Below, piece after piece: positions 28,409-37,586 of a stretch of DNA of 64,000 nt. Both the position numbers and the translations under genes were made by a program. The stretch's first letter is position 1; the number at the start of each line of letters is the position of its first letter. The notes beneath the pieces were generated by a model. It was not told the DNA's origin. It worked only from the letters and a program-made list of their open reading frames with translations, and did not search any database. Location: NCBI GenBank assembly GCA_020852255.1, contig JADZBD010000001.1, positions 62,001-126,000 on the forward strand, given 5' to 3'. The DNA comes from Bacteroidia bacterium. Its GTDB lineage: Bacteria; Bacteroidota; Bacteroidia; JADZBD01.

Positions 28409-29143
28409 TTATTTATAGATACGTCCCGGGAACAAGTTGTACCTCAGAATGCACCACAAAGCACGAAATCCGTCCTTCCAGCCAATCTTTTTTCCTTCCT
28501 CATAAGTGCGGCCGTAATAACTGATGCCGACTTCATACACTCTGATTTTCTCCACTCTTGCGATCTTAGCAGTAACTTCCGGTTCGAAACCAAACCGCTG
28601 CTCACATAACCTGATCTTCTGGATAATATCCGTACGGAACATTTTGTAACAGGTCTCCATATCGGTAAGATTCAGATTGGAAAACATGTTAGAAAGGAAG
28701 GTGAGAAAATTATTCCCGATGGTATGCCAGAAGAACAGAATCCGGTGGGGGTGTCCCCCGGTAAATCTCGAACCAAAGACCACGTCTGCAAAACCATTTA
28801 GAATCGGCTTCAGCAGGAGATTGTATTCCTCCGGATCGTACTCCAGGTCTGCGTCCTGAATCACCAGATACTCACCGGTGGCCAGTTCTATACCCTTATG
28901 AAGAGCAGCTCCCTTACCCTTATTTACCGGCTGGTTAAAAAGGCGTATATCCGTACCGGGATGCGACTGGATATAACGTTCAATTGCTCCCTTGGTATCA
29001 TCCTTTGAGCAATCGTTAACGAGCAGAATCTCTTTTTTTATCCCGCCTGTTAACTGCACGGCCAGCACCTTATCAAGAATCAGGTGAATGGTTCTCTCCT
29101 CATTGTATGCAGGAATAACGATGGATAGTTTGTTGAAAGTCAT
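28409..29143 (-). CDS. Family 2 glycosyltransferase, DPM1-like polyprenyl-phosphate sugar synthase
   Basis: A 244-residue protein with a GT-A fold. It opens [20 protein letters not shown] and has the DXD-type motif in [16 protein letters not shown], then [11 protein letters not shown] and a [10 protein letters not shown] stretch. There is no membrane span, as in DPM1-type enzymes, which move a nucleotide sugar onto polyprenyl phosphate at the cytoplasmic face. GT-C enzymes use such lipid-linked sugars, and this gene sits among several. It overlaps the downstream gene pair by its start (4 nt with 29140). The sugar, mannose or another hexose, cannot be read from the sequence. Confidence 0.88.
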   Translation of the reverse strand: MTFNKLSIVIPAYNEERTIHLILDKVLAVQLTGGIKKEILLVNDCSKDDTKGAIERYIQSHPGTDIRLFNQPVNKGKGAALHKGIELATGEYLVIQDADLEYDPEEYNLLLKPILNGFADVVFGSRFTGGHPHRILFFWHTIGNNFLTFLSNMFSNLNLTDMETCYKMFRTDIIQKIRLCEQRFGFEPEVTAKIARVEKIRVYEVGISYYGRTYEEGKKIGWKDGFRALWCILRYNLFPGRIYK

Positions 29144-31002
29144 GGCGTTGCTAAGTTAATGGAAATCCTTGACCTTACATCATCCACTTTAACCTCCGAA
29201 TGGCCGTAGTTCCATATATATAGTTTAATCCGGTTCCCGGCCCGTGCCCCTCCCTTTAATATGCGGGAGAGTCTGAAACGCGCCGCCCCGGTTTCTGTCC
29301 TGCGGATCCATCCCCACGGAATGATACTCCATTCACCTACACCCACACTATCTGTAATTTCCATAACAATACCGCCCCGCGTCTCACCCTTTCCAAACAA
29401 GAGTATACCTTCCTGCTCCACAAAAAAGGCATATTGGTTTATTGAATCCGGCACACGCCATTCAAGCCACGAACAAAACTGTGCACCGGAACCATCGGTA
29501 AAACCGCATAGTGGCGGCGACGGACAACCGGTGCTGCTCCGGTGAACGGGAAGGGGTACCGGTACCTGACTGCCATAAGATTCCGTTAGTTCCAAAACCG
29601 GTGTTGCCGTTAAAACAGAATTACGTTCCCAAATTTCATTGCCTGTTTCCGGGTCAAAAAAAATACGTCTCCACTCAGTTCCGGATGGTTTCAGTTTGGA
29701 TTCTCTCATTACAAAGCAGTGTGTTGAAAAATCCTCCGGCGCACCGGTCCGGTAATAAGCCCCCTCGCCTCCTGCCCTGTACCTGTAGAAATTGCTCACT
29801 GTTTCAAAAATAAAATCACCTGAAATAACCGCCTCCGGATGTAAGGTGTGAACCCGACGGAACATCTCCCGGGTATTGCGGTCTTCACTCCATTGCTCCG
29901 TATGAGTAAAATTCGCGGTTCGGAAAAAATGAAAAAGTGCCACGGGTATCAGGAGGAGAGAAAAAACAAGTGCAGGTAATTTACGGTTCAGGGAATCCGC
30001 GAACCAAACCAATGTAAAAATGCCGGCTGGCATCAGAGGCAGGGCGGTACGCTCTGAAAGATAGGGTGTATCGGCAACCAGGTGCTGCACTACTCCCAGC
30101 AGGCCGGTGATTACCAAAAGAAGGAAAGCCCGTTTGTACAGGTGCCCTCGGACATTTAACATGAATAAAAACCGAAGGGTAAAAACTAAGAAAAGAGATG
30201 CGGGAATAAGCGCAAACAACAAGGGAGGCCATTGCGTTGCGGTACGGTAGAATGAAACACGCAGCAACGAACCCGCAGTATCCATCCAGAATCCGTCCTT
30301 TCCTCCGAAAAACAACGAATTTACTTCACGAAGTGAAAGTGCGAATGGAATCACAAGAATGCCCAGCAGGCTTACACCCGCTAAAAAAAAAACACAGGCC
30401 GGGATATTCTCCTTCCGGAATCCGATCCGGAACACCAGGATGCCTCCGGCAGCGGCAACCAGGTGCAAACTAACCAGATTTGAAAAAACCGCAACCAGGG
30501 CAAAAAGGGAAAAGAAGAGAATATGTTTTCGCGTCACATCCGAAAAAACCCCATACCAGACAGCTCCGGTGCTGAAGGCCAGCATCATTCCGTATCCTCT
30601 TGCAAGTGAGAAAAAATCCAGGATGAATGGATTGGCAAGCAGAAGGCACCAGGCGACCAGCCGGAGATCGGGGCGCGAAAGCAATCCGGTGATTCTGAAA
30701 CAGAAAAAGGCATAGATGAGAAACGCAAGAACCGAATGGATCCGGAGCACTCCTTCACTTTCTCCGAACAGGCAAGAAAAAAAATCCATCATCCACGTAT
30801 TCACCGGGTGATTGTTCCCCGCCATGTAATTCTCCGGACGCAGCAGATCCCAGTCTGACTTTACAAAATACAAAAACGAATACGCTTCATCATAAGTAAA
30901 GGAAATGCAGAAAGCGCGCCAGGCTACGTATACAAAAAAGAAAATTCCCATCACCGCGGCCGGTATGGGAATTTGTTTCAGCGCCTTCCGGAAGGACTGC
31001 AT
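29140..31002 (-). CDS. GT-C membrane protein with C-terminal soluble domain (paralogue C)
   Basis: A 620-residue protein with about ten spans in residues 12-350. The first loop has [19 protein letters not shown] and [14 protein letters not shown], the usual D-E and NH.P motifs of these transferases. The C-terminal about 200 residues are soluble and end [18 protein letters not shown], matching the ends of paralogues A and B. The stop overlaps the start of the GT2 gene by 4 nt, so lipid-sugar synthesis and transfer are coupled in translation. The start lies 4 nt after the stop of scoB, so the run may be transcribed with the CoA transferase genes. Confidence 0.78.
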   Translation of the reverse strand: MQSFRKALKQIPIPAAVMGIFFFVYVAWRAFCISFTYDEAYSFLYFVKSDWDLLRPENYMAGNNHPVNTWMMDFFSCLFGESEGVLRIHSVLAFLIYAFFCFRITGLLSRPDLRLVAWCLLLANPFILDFFSLARGYGMMLAFSTGAVWYGVFSDVTRKHILFFSLFALVAVFSNLVSLHLVAAAGGILVFRIGFRKENIPACVFFLAGVSLLGILVIPFALSLREVNSLFFGGKDGFWMDTAGSLLRVSFYRTATQWPPLLFALIPASLFLVFTLRFLFMLNVRGHLYKRAFLLLVITGLLGVVQHLVADTPYLSERTALPLMPAGIFTLVWFADSLNRKLPALVFSLLLIPVALFHFFRTANFTHTEQWSEDRNTREMFRRVHTLHPEAVISGDFIFETVSNFYRYRAGGEGAYYRTGAPEDFSTHCFVMRESKLKPSGTEWRRIFFDPETGNEIWERNSVLTATPVLELTESYGSQVPVPLPVHRSSTGCPSPPLCGFTDGSGAQFCSWLEWRVPDSINQYAFFVEQEGILLFGKGETRGGIVMEITDSVGVGEWSIIPWGWIRRTETGAARFRLSRILKGGARAGNRIKLYIWNYGHSEVKVDDVRSRISINLATP

Positions 31003-31006
31003 TTGT

Positions 31007-31663
31007 TCAGTCCAGTTTCATTTCCGGGATGTTTCCTTCCGCCTTAAGCTTTCCCGCAGTTGCATTTTTTATTTGATCCACAGAAATTCCGGGTGCCCGT
31101 TCAATAAGCAAGAATCCCGAGGGCGTTACATCTATAACCGCCAACTCAGTCACAATCCGTTTAACACATTTCCTGCCGGTAATAGGCAGCGTGCATTCCG
31201 GCAGCAATTTGGACTCCCCCGCTTTGTTCACGTGTTGCATGGCTACAATAATATTTCTGGCAGAGGCTACCAGGTCCATGGCTCCTCCCATTCCCTTTAC
31301 CATCTTTCCGGGAATCTTCCAGTTGGCGATGTCGCCCTGTTCATTGACCTCCATGGCACCAAGTACAGTGAGGTCCACCTTCCCGCTGCGGATCATGCCG
31401 AAACTCATGGCTGAATCAAAGAAAGCAGAACCCGTGACAGTGGTAATAGTTTGCTTTCCGGCATTGATGAGATCCGGATCTTCCTCTCCTTCCAGAGGGA
31501 AAGGTCCAATTCCGAGCAATCCGTTTTCGCTTTGCAGAACCACATTCATTCCTTTGGGAATATAGTTAGCAACCAGGGTGGGAATACCGATTCCCAGGTT
31601 CACATAATACCCGTCGCGCAGTTCCTGTGCGATCCTTTTTGCTATTCCGTTTTTATCCAGCAT
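31007..31663 (-). CDS. scoB: 3-oxoacid CoA-transferase, subunit B
   Basis: A 218-residue subunit of the heterodimeric CoA transferase that moves CoA between succinyl-CoA (or acetate/acyl-CoA) and acetoacetate. The active-site glutamate is in [13 protein letters not shown], and the N-terminal [19 protein letters not shown] is typical of the family. [15 protein letters not shown] is also conserved. It follows scoA by 2 nt. It acts in ketone body, amino acid or butyrate metabolism. The exact acyl donor is not fixed by the sequence. Confidence 0.94.
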   Translation of the reverse strand: MLDKNGIAKRIAQELRDGYYVNLGIGIPTLVANYIPKGMNVVLQSENGLLGIGPFPLEGEEDPDLINAGKQTITTVTGSAFFDSAMSFGMIRSGKVDLTVLGAMEVNEQGDIANWKIPGKMVKGMGGAMDLVASARNIIVAMQHVNKAGESKLLPECTLPITGRKCVKRIVTELAVIDVTPSGFLLIERAPGISVDQIKNATAGKLKAEGNIPEMKLD

Positions 31664-31665
31664 AG

Positions 31666-32364
31666 TCAGGATTTTTTACGCGTGGTTCGTTGTTCTATTC
31701 TTTTTTGATAATCTTTCCCATTGAAGATCCGGTGTACATATATTCCGGGGGTGTGGATATGATCCGGATCCAGTTCGCCTGCCGGCACAAGGTGCTCCAC
31801 CTCGGCAATAGTGATCTTTCCCGCCATCGCCATCAGCGGATTAAAATTTCTGGCAGTAGCGCGGTAGATCAGATTACCGTCTGTATCTCCCTTCCACGCT
31901 TTCACAATGGCAAAATCCGCGTTGAATGCATACTCCATGAGATACTCCTTGCCGTTAAAAACGCGGCTTTCTTTTCCCTGCGCCACCTCGGTTCCCACAC
32001 CGGCGGGGGTATATATCACCGGCATACCATAACCGGAAGCGAGGCAACGAGTGGCCAGGGTGCCCTGTGGAATCAGCTCCACTTCAAGCTCGCCACTGAG
32101 CAACTGACGCTCGAATTCTGCGTTTTCACCCACATAGGAAGAAATCATTTTCTTTACCTGCTTCTGCCGGAGAAGGAGGCCGATTCCGAAATCATCAACG
32201 CCTGCGTTGTTGGAAATACAGGTTAGCCCTCTGACTTTGCTTCTCACGAGTGCGGCGATGCAATTTTCAGGAATTCCGCAGAGTCCGAAACCACCCAGCA
32301 TCAGGGTCATTCCATCTTTGATGCCACGGATCGCTTCTTCCGCATCCTTTACTACTTTATTCAT
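31666..32364 (-). CDS. scoA: 3-oxoacid CoA-transferase, subunit A
   Basis: A 232-residue partner of ScoB. It has the glycine-rich [19 protein letters not shown] near residue 20 and the [16 protein letters not shown] stretch that binds CoA, followed by [17 protein letters not shown]. The length matches the alpha subunit of bacterial SCOT and acetoacetyl-CoA transferases. It heads the minus-strand run and has a TATCTTCG box 16 nt upstream, so it is likely the first gene of this transcription unit. Confidence 0.94.
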   Translation of the reverse strand: MNKVVKDAEEAIRGIKDGMTLMLGGFGLCGIPENCIAALVRSKVRGLTCISNNAGVDDFGIGLLLRQKQVKKMISSYVGENAEFERQLLSGELEVELIPQGTLATRCLASGYGMPVIYTPAGVGTEVAQGKESRVFNGKEYLMEYAFNADFAIVKAWKGDTDGNLIYRATARNFNPLMAMAGKITIAEVEHLVPAGELDPDHIHTPGIYVHRIFNGKDYQKRIEQRTTRKKS

Positions 32365-32380
32365 ACCAGTGATTTGACGA

Positions 32381-32388
32381 CGAAGATA
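32381..32388 (-). promoter_or_regulatory. -7 box TATCTTCG upstream of scoA
   Basis: One mismatch to TAnnTTTG, 16 nt before ATG 32364. A TTG lies 16 nt further upstream, which is shorter than the usual 19-20 nt spacing. Confidence 0.45.
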
Positions 32389-32403
32389 GAAAAAGCTGAG
32401 GTC

Positions 32404-34704
32404 TCAATGAAATAACGTATCGTCTTCTTCTCCTTCCGGGGATTTGTCCTTATCCACATCAGTATCTGTATCAAAATCAGGGATATCTTCCACCTCCTTA
32501 TCCCATTTAGTACAATCCATTTCAACATCAAGCTTTTTGGCGGGCTTTTCAAAATCGCCCTGAGAAATCTTCAGTTTTTTGTCCGCCCACACCTGCTGCA
32601 TGAAGTAACCCCAGATGGGCAATGCCAGGCGCGAGCCCTGGCCTTCTTCCATACTGCTGAAATGCACACTACGGTCCTCGGCTCCCACCCAGGCTCCTCC
32701 CACGAGGTCCGGTGTGATGCCCATAAACCATCCGTCTGCATTGTGCTGCGTGGTGCCGGTTTTACCAGCGATGGGAGACGTAAATTTAAAATCTCCTCCG
32801 CGAAGTGTTGCACCTGTACCATAGAGGGTAACCCCCTTGAGTAATTCCAGCATCACATACGCCTTTTCTTCACTCATCACCTCGGTACGTTTCGGAACGT
32901 ATTCATAGAGCACCTTTCCGTTCTTATCTTCGATCCGGGTTACAAAAGTCGGCTCAATCCAGGTTCCTTTATTGGCATAGGTGCTATATGCACCGACCAT
33001 TTCGTAGAGCGTAATATCCGGTGTGCCGAGGCAAATGGAAGGGTACGGATCCATGTGGGCCGTAATGCCCATTCTCTTCGCTACGGTAATTACGGCATCG
33101 GGGTTATACTGCTTCATAATGTGCGCTGTGATATAGTTCACAGACTGCGCAAGGGCATACTTAAGTGTAAGCATCTTCCCGTCGAGTGATTTATGAGAAG
33201 AATTGCGTGGCGTCCACTCCTTGTCATCAAAATAGATCGTTACCGGCTGGTTGGGAATGCGCTCGCATGGCGCCACCCCGTTCATAATGGCCAGGGTGTA
33301 CACAAAGGGTTTGAAAGTGGATCCCACCTGCCGTGCACCCACTTTCACGTGATCATATTTAAAATGATGATGATTGATTCCTCCTACCCAGGCCTTCACA
33401 AAGCCCGTATTCGGATCCATGGCCATAAAACCTGCCTGCATAAATGTTTTGTAATAGCGGATAGAATCCAATGGTGACAGTACTGTGTCGCGCTCTCCTT
33501 TCCAGGTGAATACCCTCATGGTATCGGCGGTCTTAAATACTTTCAGTATCTCCTCATCATTCAGCCCGGCGCCTTTGAGCAACCGGTAACGCTCAGAATC
33601 CTTCATCGCCCTGTTCATGATCTTTTCTATCTCCTCCTTTTTAACATAATAGGCGAATGGTGCATTTTTTTTCTGCTTCACATCCTTAAAAAACTTCTCC
33701 TGCACTACCGGCATGTGCTTACGTACCGCCCGTTCAGCATATTCCTGCATACGGCTGTTGAGGGTTGTAAAAATGCGAAGTCCATCGCGGTAAACATCGT
33801 ACGGTTTTCCCGTCTCCGGATTCATAGTACCCGGAAGCCATTCCGCCAGAAAATGTGTACGCAGGTATTCTCTGAAATAGGGAGCCAGCCCTTCATTATG
33901 GTCCTCCGGGCGGAAAACGAGTCCGAGTGGTTTTGTTTTCAGTGAATCATATACTTCCCTGCTGATGTATCCGTATTTTACCATTTGCATCATAACAACA
34001 TTCCGCCGGTGCATGGTGGTGTCGGCTTTACGTACGGGGTTAAAAAGAGACGGGTTCTTGGCCATTCCCACCAGCATAGCGGCCTGTTCCAGTTTTAAAG
34101 AATCCGGTGTAGTATTAAAATAAATTTTTGCCGCCGACTTTATCCCAACGGCAAGATTCAGGAAATCAAATTTGTTGAGGTACATTGCGAGAATCTCATC
34201 TTTTGTATATTGTTTTTCCAGGCGGGTAGCAATAATCCACTCTTTGATCTTTCGCATCGCCAGTTTAAACTTGCCGGCATTTCTTTCTCTGGGAAAAAGC
34301 ATCTTGGCGAGCTGCTGAGAGATTGTACTTCCCCCTCCGCCACTCTGATCGCCTCCCAGCAGTGTACGGAAAATCACCCGTACCAGTCCGCGAAAATCCA
34401 CCCCGGAATGCTCACGGAAACGTGCGTCCTCCGTAGCAATAAGTGCGTTTACAAGATTTGTATCCAATTCATCGTAGCGAAGGGGGGAGCGATTCTCTGC
34501 GTAAAATTTTCCCAGCACCTTTCCATCGGTTGAAAAGATCTCCGTAGCCAGGTAGTATTTCGGATTCTCCAGCTCGGCGGTATCGGGAAGTTCGCCGAAC
34601 CATCCCAGTGACGTGAACAGCACCAGTAAAAACAGCAGAACAAACGGTGTGGAAACCGTAATCCAGAACCACTTCAAAAAACGGCGGATCTTCTTTTCCT
34701 CCAT
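32404..34704 (-). CDS. Class A penicillin-binding protein 1A (bifunctional transglycosylase/transpeptidase)
   Basis: 766 residues from ATG 34704. This start is chosen because MEEKKIRRFLKWFW leads straight into the single N-terminal membrane span and a -7 box lies 4 nt before it; the longer version from 34740 would put that box inside the gene. The GT51 domain has ATEDARFREHSGVDFRG and GGSTISQQLAK. The transpeptidase domain has the SxxK serine in GSTFKPF, SVN in AQSVNYIT and the KTG box GKTGTTQHNADGWF. It polymerises and cross-links peptidoglycan in the periplasm. The C-terminal tail is acidic (DFDTDTDVDKDKS), which is a local oddity. The convergent scoA promoter region lies just downstream. 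Confidence 0.95.
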   Translation of the reverse strand: MEEKKIRRFLKWFWITVSTPFVLLFLLVLFTSLGWFGELPDTAELENPKYYLATEIFSTDGKVLGKFYAENRSPLRYDELDTNLVNALIATEDARFREHSGVDFRGLVRVIFRTLLGGDQSGGGGSTISQQLAKMLFPRERNAGKFKLAMRKIKEWIIATRLEKQYTKDEILAMYLNKFDFLNLAVGIKSAAKIYFNTTPDSLKLEQAAMLVGMAKNPSLFNPVRKADTTMHRRNVVMMQMVKYGYISREVYDSLKTKPLGLVFRPEDHNEGLAPYFREYLRTHFLAEWLPGTMNPETGKPYDVYRDGLRIFTTLNSRMQEYAERAVRKHMPVVQEKFFKDVKQKKNAPFAYYVKKEEIEKIMNRAMKDSERYRLLKGAGLNDEEILKVFKTADTMRVFTWKGERDTVLSPLDSIRYYKTFMQAGFMAMDPNTGFVKAWVGGINHHHFKYDHVKVGARQVGSTFKPFVYTLAIMNGVAPCERIPNQPVTIYFDDKEWTPRNSSHKSLDGKMLTLKYALAQSVNYITAHIMKQYNPDAVITVAKRMGITAHMDPYPSICLGTPDITLYEMVGAYSTYANKGTWIEPTFVTRIEDKNGKVLYEYVPKRTEVMSEEKAYVMLELLKGVTLYGTGATLRGGDFKFTSPIAGKTGTTQHNADGWFMGITPDLVGGAWVGAEDRSVHFSSMEEGQGSRLALPIWGYFMQQVWADKKLKISQGDFEKPAKKLDVEMDCTKWDKEVEDIPDFDTDTDVDKDKSPEGEEDDTLFH

Positions 34705-34708
34705 AGCG

Positions 34709-34716
34709 CTAAGGTA
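34709..34716 (-). promoter_or_regulatory. -7 box TACCTTAG, 4 nt before PBP1A start
   Basis: One mismatch to TAnnTTTG, ending 4 nt before ATG 34704. It supports that start and predicts a leaderless transcript. Confidence 0.45.
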
Positions 34717-34776
34717 ATGGATTTCAACGGGCAGGCCCATATCAAAGAGTATACGCCGGGCCTCATTGAGTTTCCG

Positions 34777-35517
34777 TCAGGGTTTTTTGCCGATGCAAAC
34801 CACCGAGAGCCCTGCCCGTTTTCCCAGTGCGGCATCCAGCACCCTGAACAAGGGAACCATGGTGTTAAACAGCTTCATTTGTCTGGCGGGAATGATGCGG
34901 TTTTTCATCACTGAACCGGACAACCACCAGCCCGGGATACCCGCCGCGTTGAAATAAAAACTTTGGAGAACTTCCATTCCGGCAGACAGGAAAATCTGTT
35001 TAAGTTTTGTGCGGTTGTAACGGCGAAAATGATAAAGTTCTTTATCAAAACGATTATACAGCCATTGGTACGCAGGAACCAGGATCACAAGATTTCCTCC
35101 CGGTTTCAACAGAGTGCTTGCATTACGCAAAGCCAGGTAATCCTCCTTGATATGCTCCACCACATTAAGGGCGAACACGGTATCGAATGAACCGAAGAGT
35201 TCAGCGTATTCCTTTTCAAATTCAGGATGCACGAGGTCCATCCTGATCACGCCTCCCGACAATGCAGCGCCGGAAAACTTTCTCCTGAGAAACTCGCAGT
35301 AATTTTCCCGAATATCACTCATGGTAAGGGAAAAACCAGCCTTCATAACCTCTGTGGATATATTCCCGATCCCACTTCCAATCTCCAATACGCTTCCCCT
35401 GATGTATGGACGAATACTGCTGAACATCCAGGCGTTAAACTTCACGGCATGTTCTATCGCTCGGAGCGTATCCATGCCTTCATCATCCTCCTCCTTAAAA
35501 ATAAAATCGCTTTCCAT
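34777..35517 (-). CDS. SAM-dependent class I methyltransferase
   Basis: A 246-residue Rossmann-type methyltransferase. SAM-binding motif I is VLEIGSGIGNIS (about 45-55), followed by an acidic residue in MSDIRENY and the post-motif FDTVFALNVVEHIKEDYLAL. The C-terminal part YQWLYNRFDKELYHFRRY resembles methyltransferases linked to polysaccharide or lipid modification (Methyltransf_11/23 type). The substrate is unknown. It has a well-spaced promoter upstream and is divergent from dxs. PBP1A follows it on the same strand after 72 nt, with its own -7 box. Confidence 0.85.
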   Translation of the reverse strand: MESDFIFKEEDDEGMDTLRAIEHAVKFNAWMFSSIRPYIRGSVLEIGSGIGNISTEVMKAGFSLTMSDIRENYCEFLRRKFSGAALSGGVIRMDLVHPEFEKEYAELFGSFDTVFALNVVEHIKEDYLALRNASTLLKPGGNLVILVPAYQWLYNRFDKELYHFRRYNRTKLKQIFLSAGMEVLQSFYFNAAGIPGWWLSGSVMKNRIIPARQMKLFNTMVPLFRVLDAALGKRAGLSVVCIGKKP

Positions 35518-35525
35518 TGAGCCTG

Positions 35526-35555
35526 CAAATGTACAATCCTGTTTTTGAACGCCAA
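35526..35555 (-). promoter_or_regulatory. Bacteroidota-type promoter TTG-N19-TACATTTG
   Basis: On the minus strand TTG (35553-35555) and TACATTTG (35526-35533) are 19 nt apart, the same spacing as the 15833 promoter. It is 8 nt from the methyltransferase start. Confidence 0.72.
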
Positions 35556-35615
35556 GACAATAAACTGTGTTCTTTTGCGTTAAAAATCAGTAAGTTATAC
35601 CACCTGTAAAAGTCG

Positions 35616-35623
35616 TAAATTTG
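35616..35623 (+). promoter_or_regulatory. -7 box TAAATTTG upstream of dxs
   Basis: Exact TAnnTTTG. It overlaps an in-frame TTG at 35621, so that codon cannot be the start; the ATG at 35642 is the usable one, with a leader of about 14 nt. Confidence 0.6.
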
Positions 35624-35641
35624 CGCCAGATTTTTCGGGAC

Positions 35642-37573
35642 ATGCCCTTTGAAGCAGGACCATTACTTTCGGGGATCGAAACTCCGGCCGATCTTCGCAA
35701 ACTACGTGAGGATGAATTGCCGCAGTTGAGCAGTGAACTCCGGCAATTCATCATTGATATTGTCTCCCAAAAAGGAGGACATTTCGGTGCCAGCCTGGGC
35801 GTAGTGGAAATGACGGTAGCCCTGCATTATGTTTTTAATACGCCGTATGATCAACTCATCTGGGATGTGGGGCACCAGGCTTACGGGCACAAGATACTGA
35901 CCGGGCGACGGAAAATTTTTCATACAAACCGTATTTACAAAGGCATCAGCGGATTCCCGAAGATGAAAGAGAGTGAATACGATTCATTCGGGGTGGGGCA
36001 TTCCTCTACCTCCATCTCCGCGGCGCTGGGGATGGCCGTAGCCGCTCGATTGCAAAAAGAGGAGAATCGCAAGATCGTAGCCGTAATCGGTGATGGTGCC
36101 ATGACCGCCGGAATGGCGTTCGAGGGGCTTAACAATGCAGGAACGTCCAACGCCGATCTTCTGGTGGTACTGAATGACAACTGCATGAGCATTGATCCCA
36201 ATGTAGGTGCTTTGAAGGAATACCTCACGGATATTACCACCTCGCATACATACAATCGCTTCAAGGACGAAGTGTGGAACCTGCTGGGTAAGATCTCCCG
36301 TTTCGGACCTAACGCACAGGAGATTGCTTCAAAAATTGAAAGCGGCATAAAAACGACTCTGCTGAAACAGAGCAATCTTTTCGAATCTCTTAAATTCCGC
36401 TACTTCGGGCCGGTAGATGGTCATGATGTGATCAGGCTGGCAAAGGTCATGCAGGATCTTCGCGGGATTCCGGGACCGAAAATTCTTCATTGCCTGACCA
36501 TGAAGGGGAAAGGTTATAAATTTTCCGAAGAAGGCAACCAGACTACCTGGCACGCCCCGGGGCTATTCAACAAGGAAACCGGTGAGATCATCAAAACCAA
36601 ATATGAGAGTCCGCAGCCTCCGAAATTTCAGGATGTATTCGGGCATACACTGGTAGAACTGGCAGAAAAAAACGAAAAAATCGTGGGCATCACACCGGCC
36701 ATGCCCAGCGGATCCTCGCTAAATATAATGATGAAGGCAATGCCTGACCGCGCATTCGACGTTGGCATCGCGGAACAACATGCGGTTACATTTTCGGCAG
36801 GACTTGCGGCACAGGGAATGCTCCCGTTCTGTAACATCTATTCGTCCTTTATGCAGCGTGCGTATGACCAGGTGGTACATGATGTAGCCATCCAGAATCT
36901 GAAAGTAGTGTTCTGTCTTGACCGCGGAGGGCTGGTGGGGGCCGATGGTCCGACCCATCACGGAGCATACGATATCGCATTTTTCCGTTGCCTGCCGAAT
37001 ATGATTGTATCCGCCCCAATGGACGAGGAAGAACTGAGAAACCTGATGTACACTGCGCAGTGCGAAGACATAACCTCTCCTTTTTCTATCCGCTATCCCA
37101 GGGGAACAGGGGTGATGCCAGACTGGAAACGCCCCTTGAAGAAACTACCTCTCGGAAGAGGGCGAAAACTAAAAGATGGAGAAGATGCGGTAATACTTTC
37201 CTTCGGGGCCATTGGTCAGGAAGCCGTAAAGGCCATCGCAGAAGTAGAAAAGGAAGGAATCTCTGTCGCGCATTACGATCTCCGGTTCGCAAAGCCTCTG
37301 GATGAAGACATGCTGCATACTGTATTGTCGAAATTCAGCCGGATCATCACCCTCGAAGATGGGTGCATTATTGGAGGGGTAGGATCTGCCGTTCTTGAGT
37401 TCATGGCGGATCATCAGTATACGGCTACCGTAAAACGTCTGGGTATTCCTGACGCGGTTATAGAGCATGGCGAACAATCGGAACTCTATGCCGAATGCAG
37501 TTACGATGCCAAAGCGATTGCGGCAACCGTCCGTGACTTGATGCATTCTAAAAATAAAGCGCTCAGCGCCTGA
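35642..37573 (+). CDS. dxs: 1-deoxy-D-xylulose-5-phosphate synthase
   Basis: 643 residues from ATG 35642. It joins pyruvate and glyceraldehyde-3-phosphate with thiamine diphosphate to make DXP, the first step of the MEP isoprenoid pathway and also the precursor for thiamine and vitamin B6. The first third has GVVEMTVALHYVFNTP, DVGHQAYGHKILTGR and the TPP motif GDGAMTAGMAFEGLNNAG ending in NDNCMSI. The pyrimidine domain has the FDVGIAEQHAVTFSAGLA active-site segment, and GGLVGADGPTHHGAYDI follows. The length is normal. IspG (54799) and PdxA (59776), which uses DXP downstream, are in the same window but not linked in an operon. Confidence 0.97.
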   Translation: MPFEAGPLLSGIETPADLRKLREDELPQLSSELRQFIIDIVSQKGGHFGASLGVVEMTVALHYVFNTPYDQLIWDVGHQAYGHKILTGRRKIFHTNRIYKGISGFPKMKESEYDSFGVGHSSTSISAALGMAVAARLQKEENRKIVAVIGDGAMTAGMAFEGLNNAGTSNADLLVVLNDNCMSIDPNVGALKEYLTDITTSHTYNRFKDEVWNLLGKISRFGPNAQEIASKIESGIKTTLLKQSNLFESLKFRYFGPVDGHDVIRLAKVMQDLRGIPGPKILHCLTMKGKGYKFSEEGNQTTWHAPGLFNKETGEIIKTKYESPQPPKFQDVFGHTLVELAEKNEKIVGITPAMPSGSSLNIMMKAMPDRAFDVGIAEQHAVTFSAGLAAQGMLPFCNIYSSFMQRAYDQVVHDVAIQNLKVVFCLDRGGLVGADGPTHHGAYDIAFFRCLPNMIVSAPMDEEELRNLMYTAQCEDITSPFSIRYPRGTGVMPDWKRPLKKLPLGRGRKLKDGEDAVILSFGAIGQEAVKAIAEVEKEGISVAHYDLRFAKPLDEDMLHTVLSKFSRIITLEDGCIIGGVGSAVLEFMADHQYTATVKRLGIPDAVIEHGEQSELYAECSYDAKAIAATVRDLMHSKNKALSA

Positions 37574-37586
37574 TCCCGGTTCGCAC

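Noticed and set aside
35621-35641. TTG start for dxs
   Set aside because: The codon lies inside the -7 promoter box, so it would not be in the transcript; ATG 35642 fits the family start.
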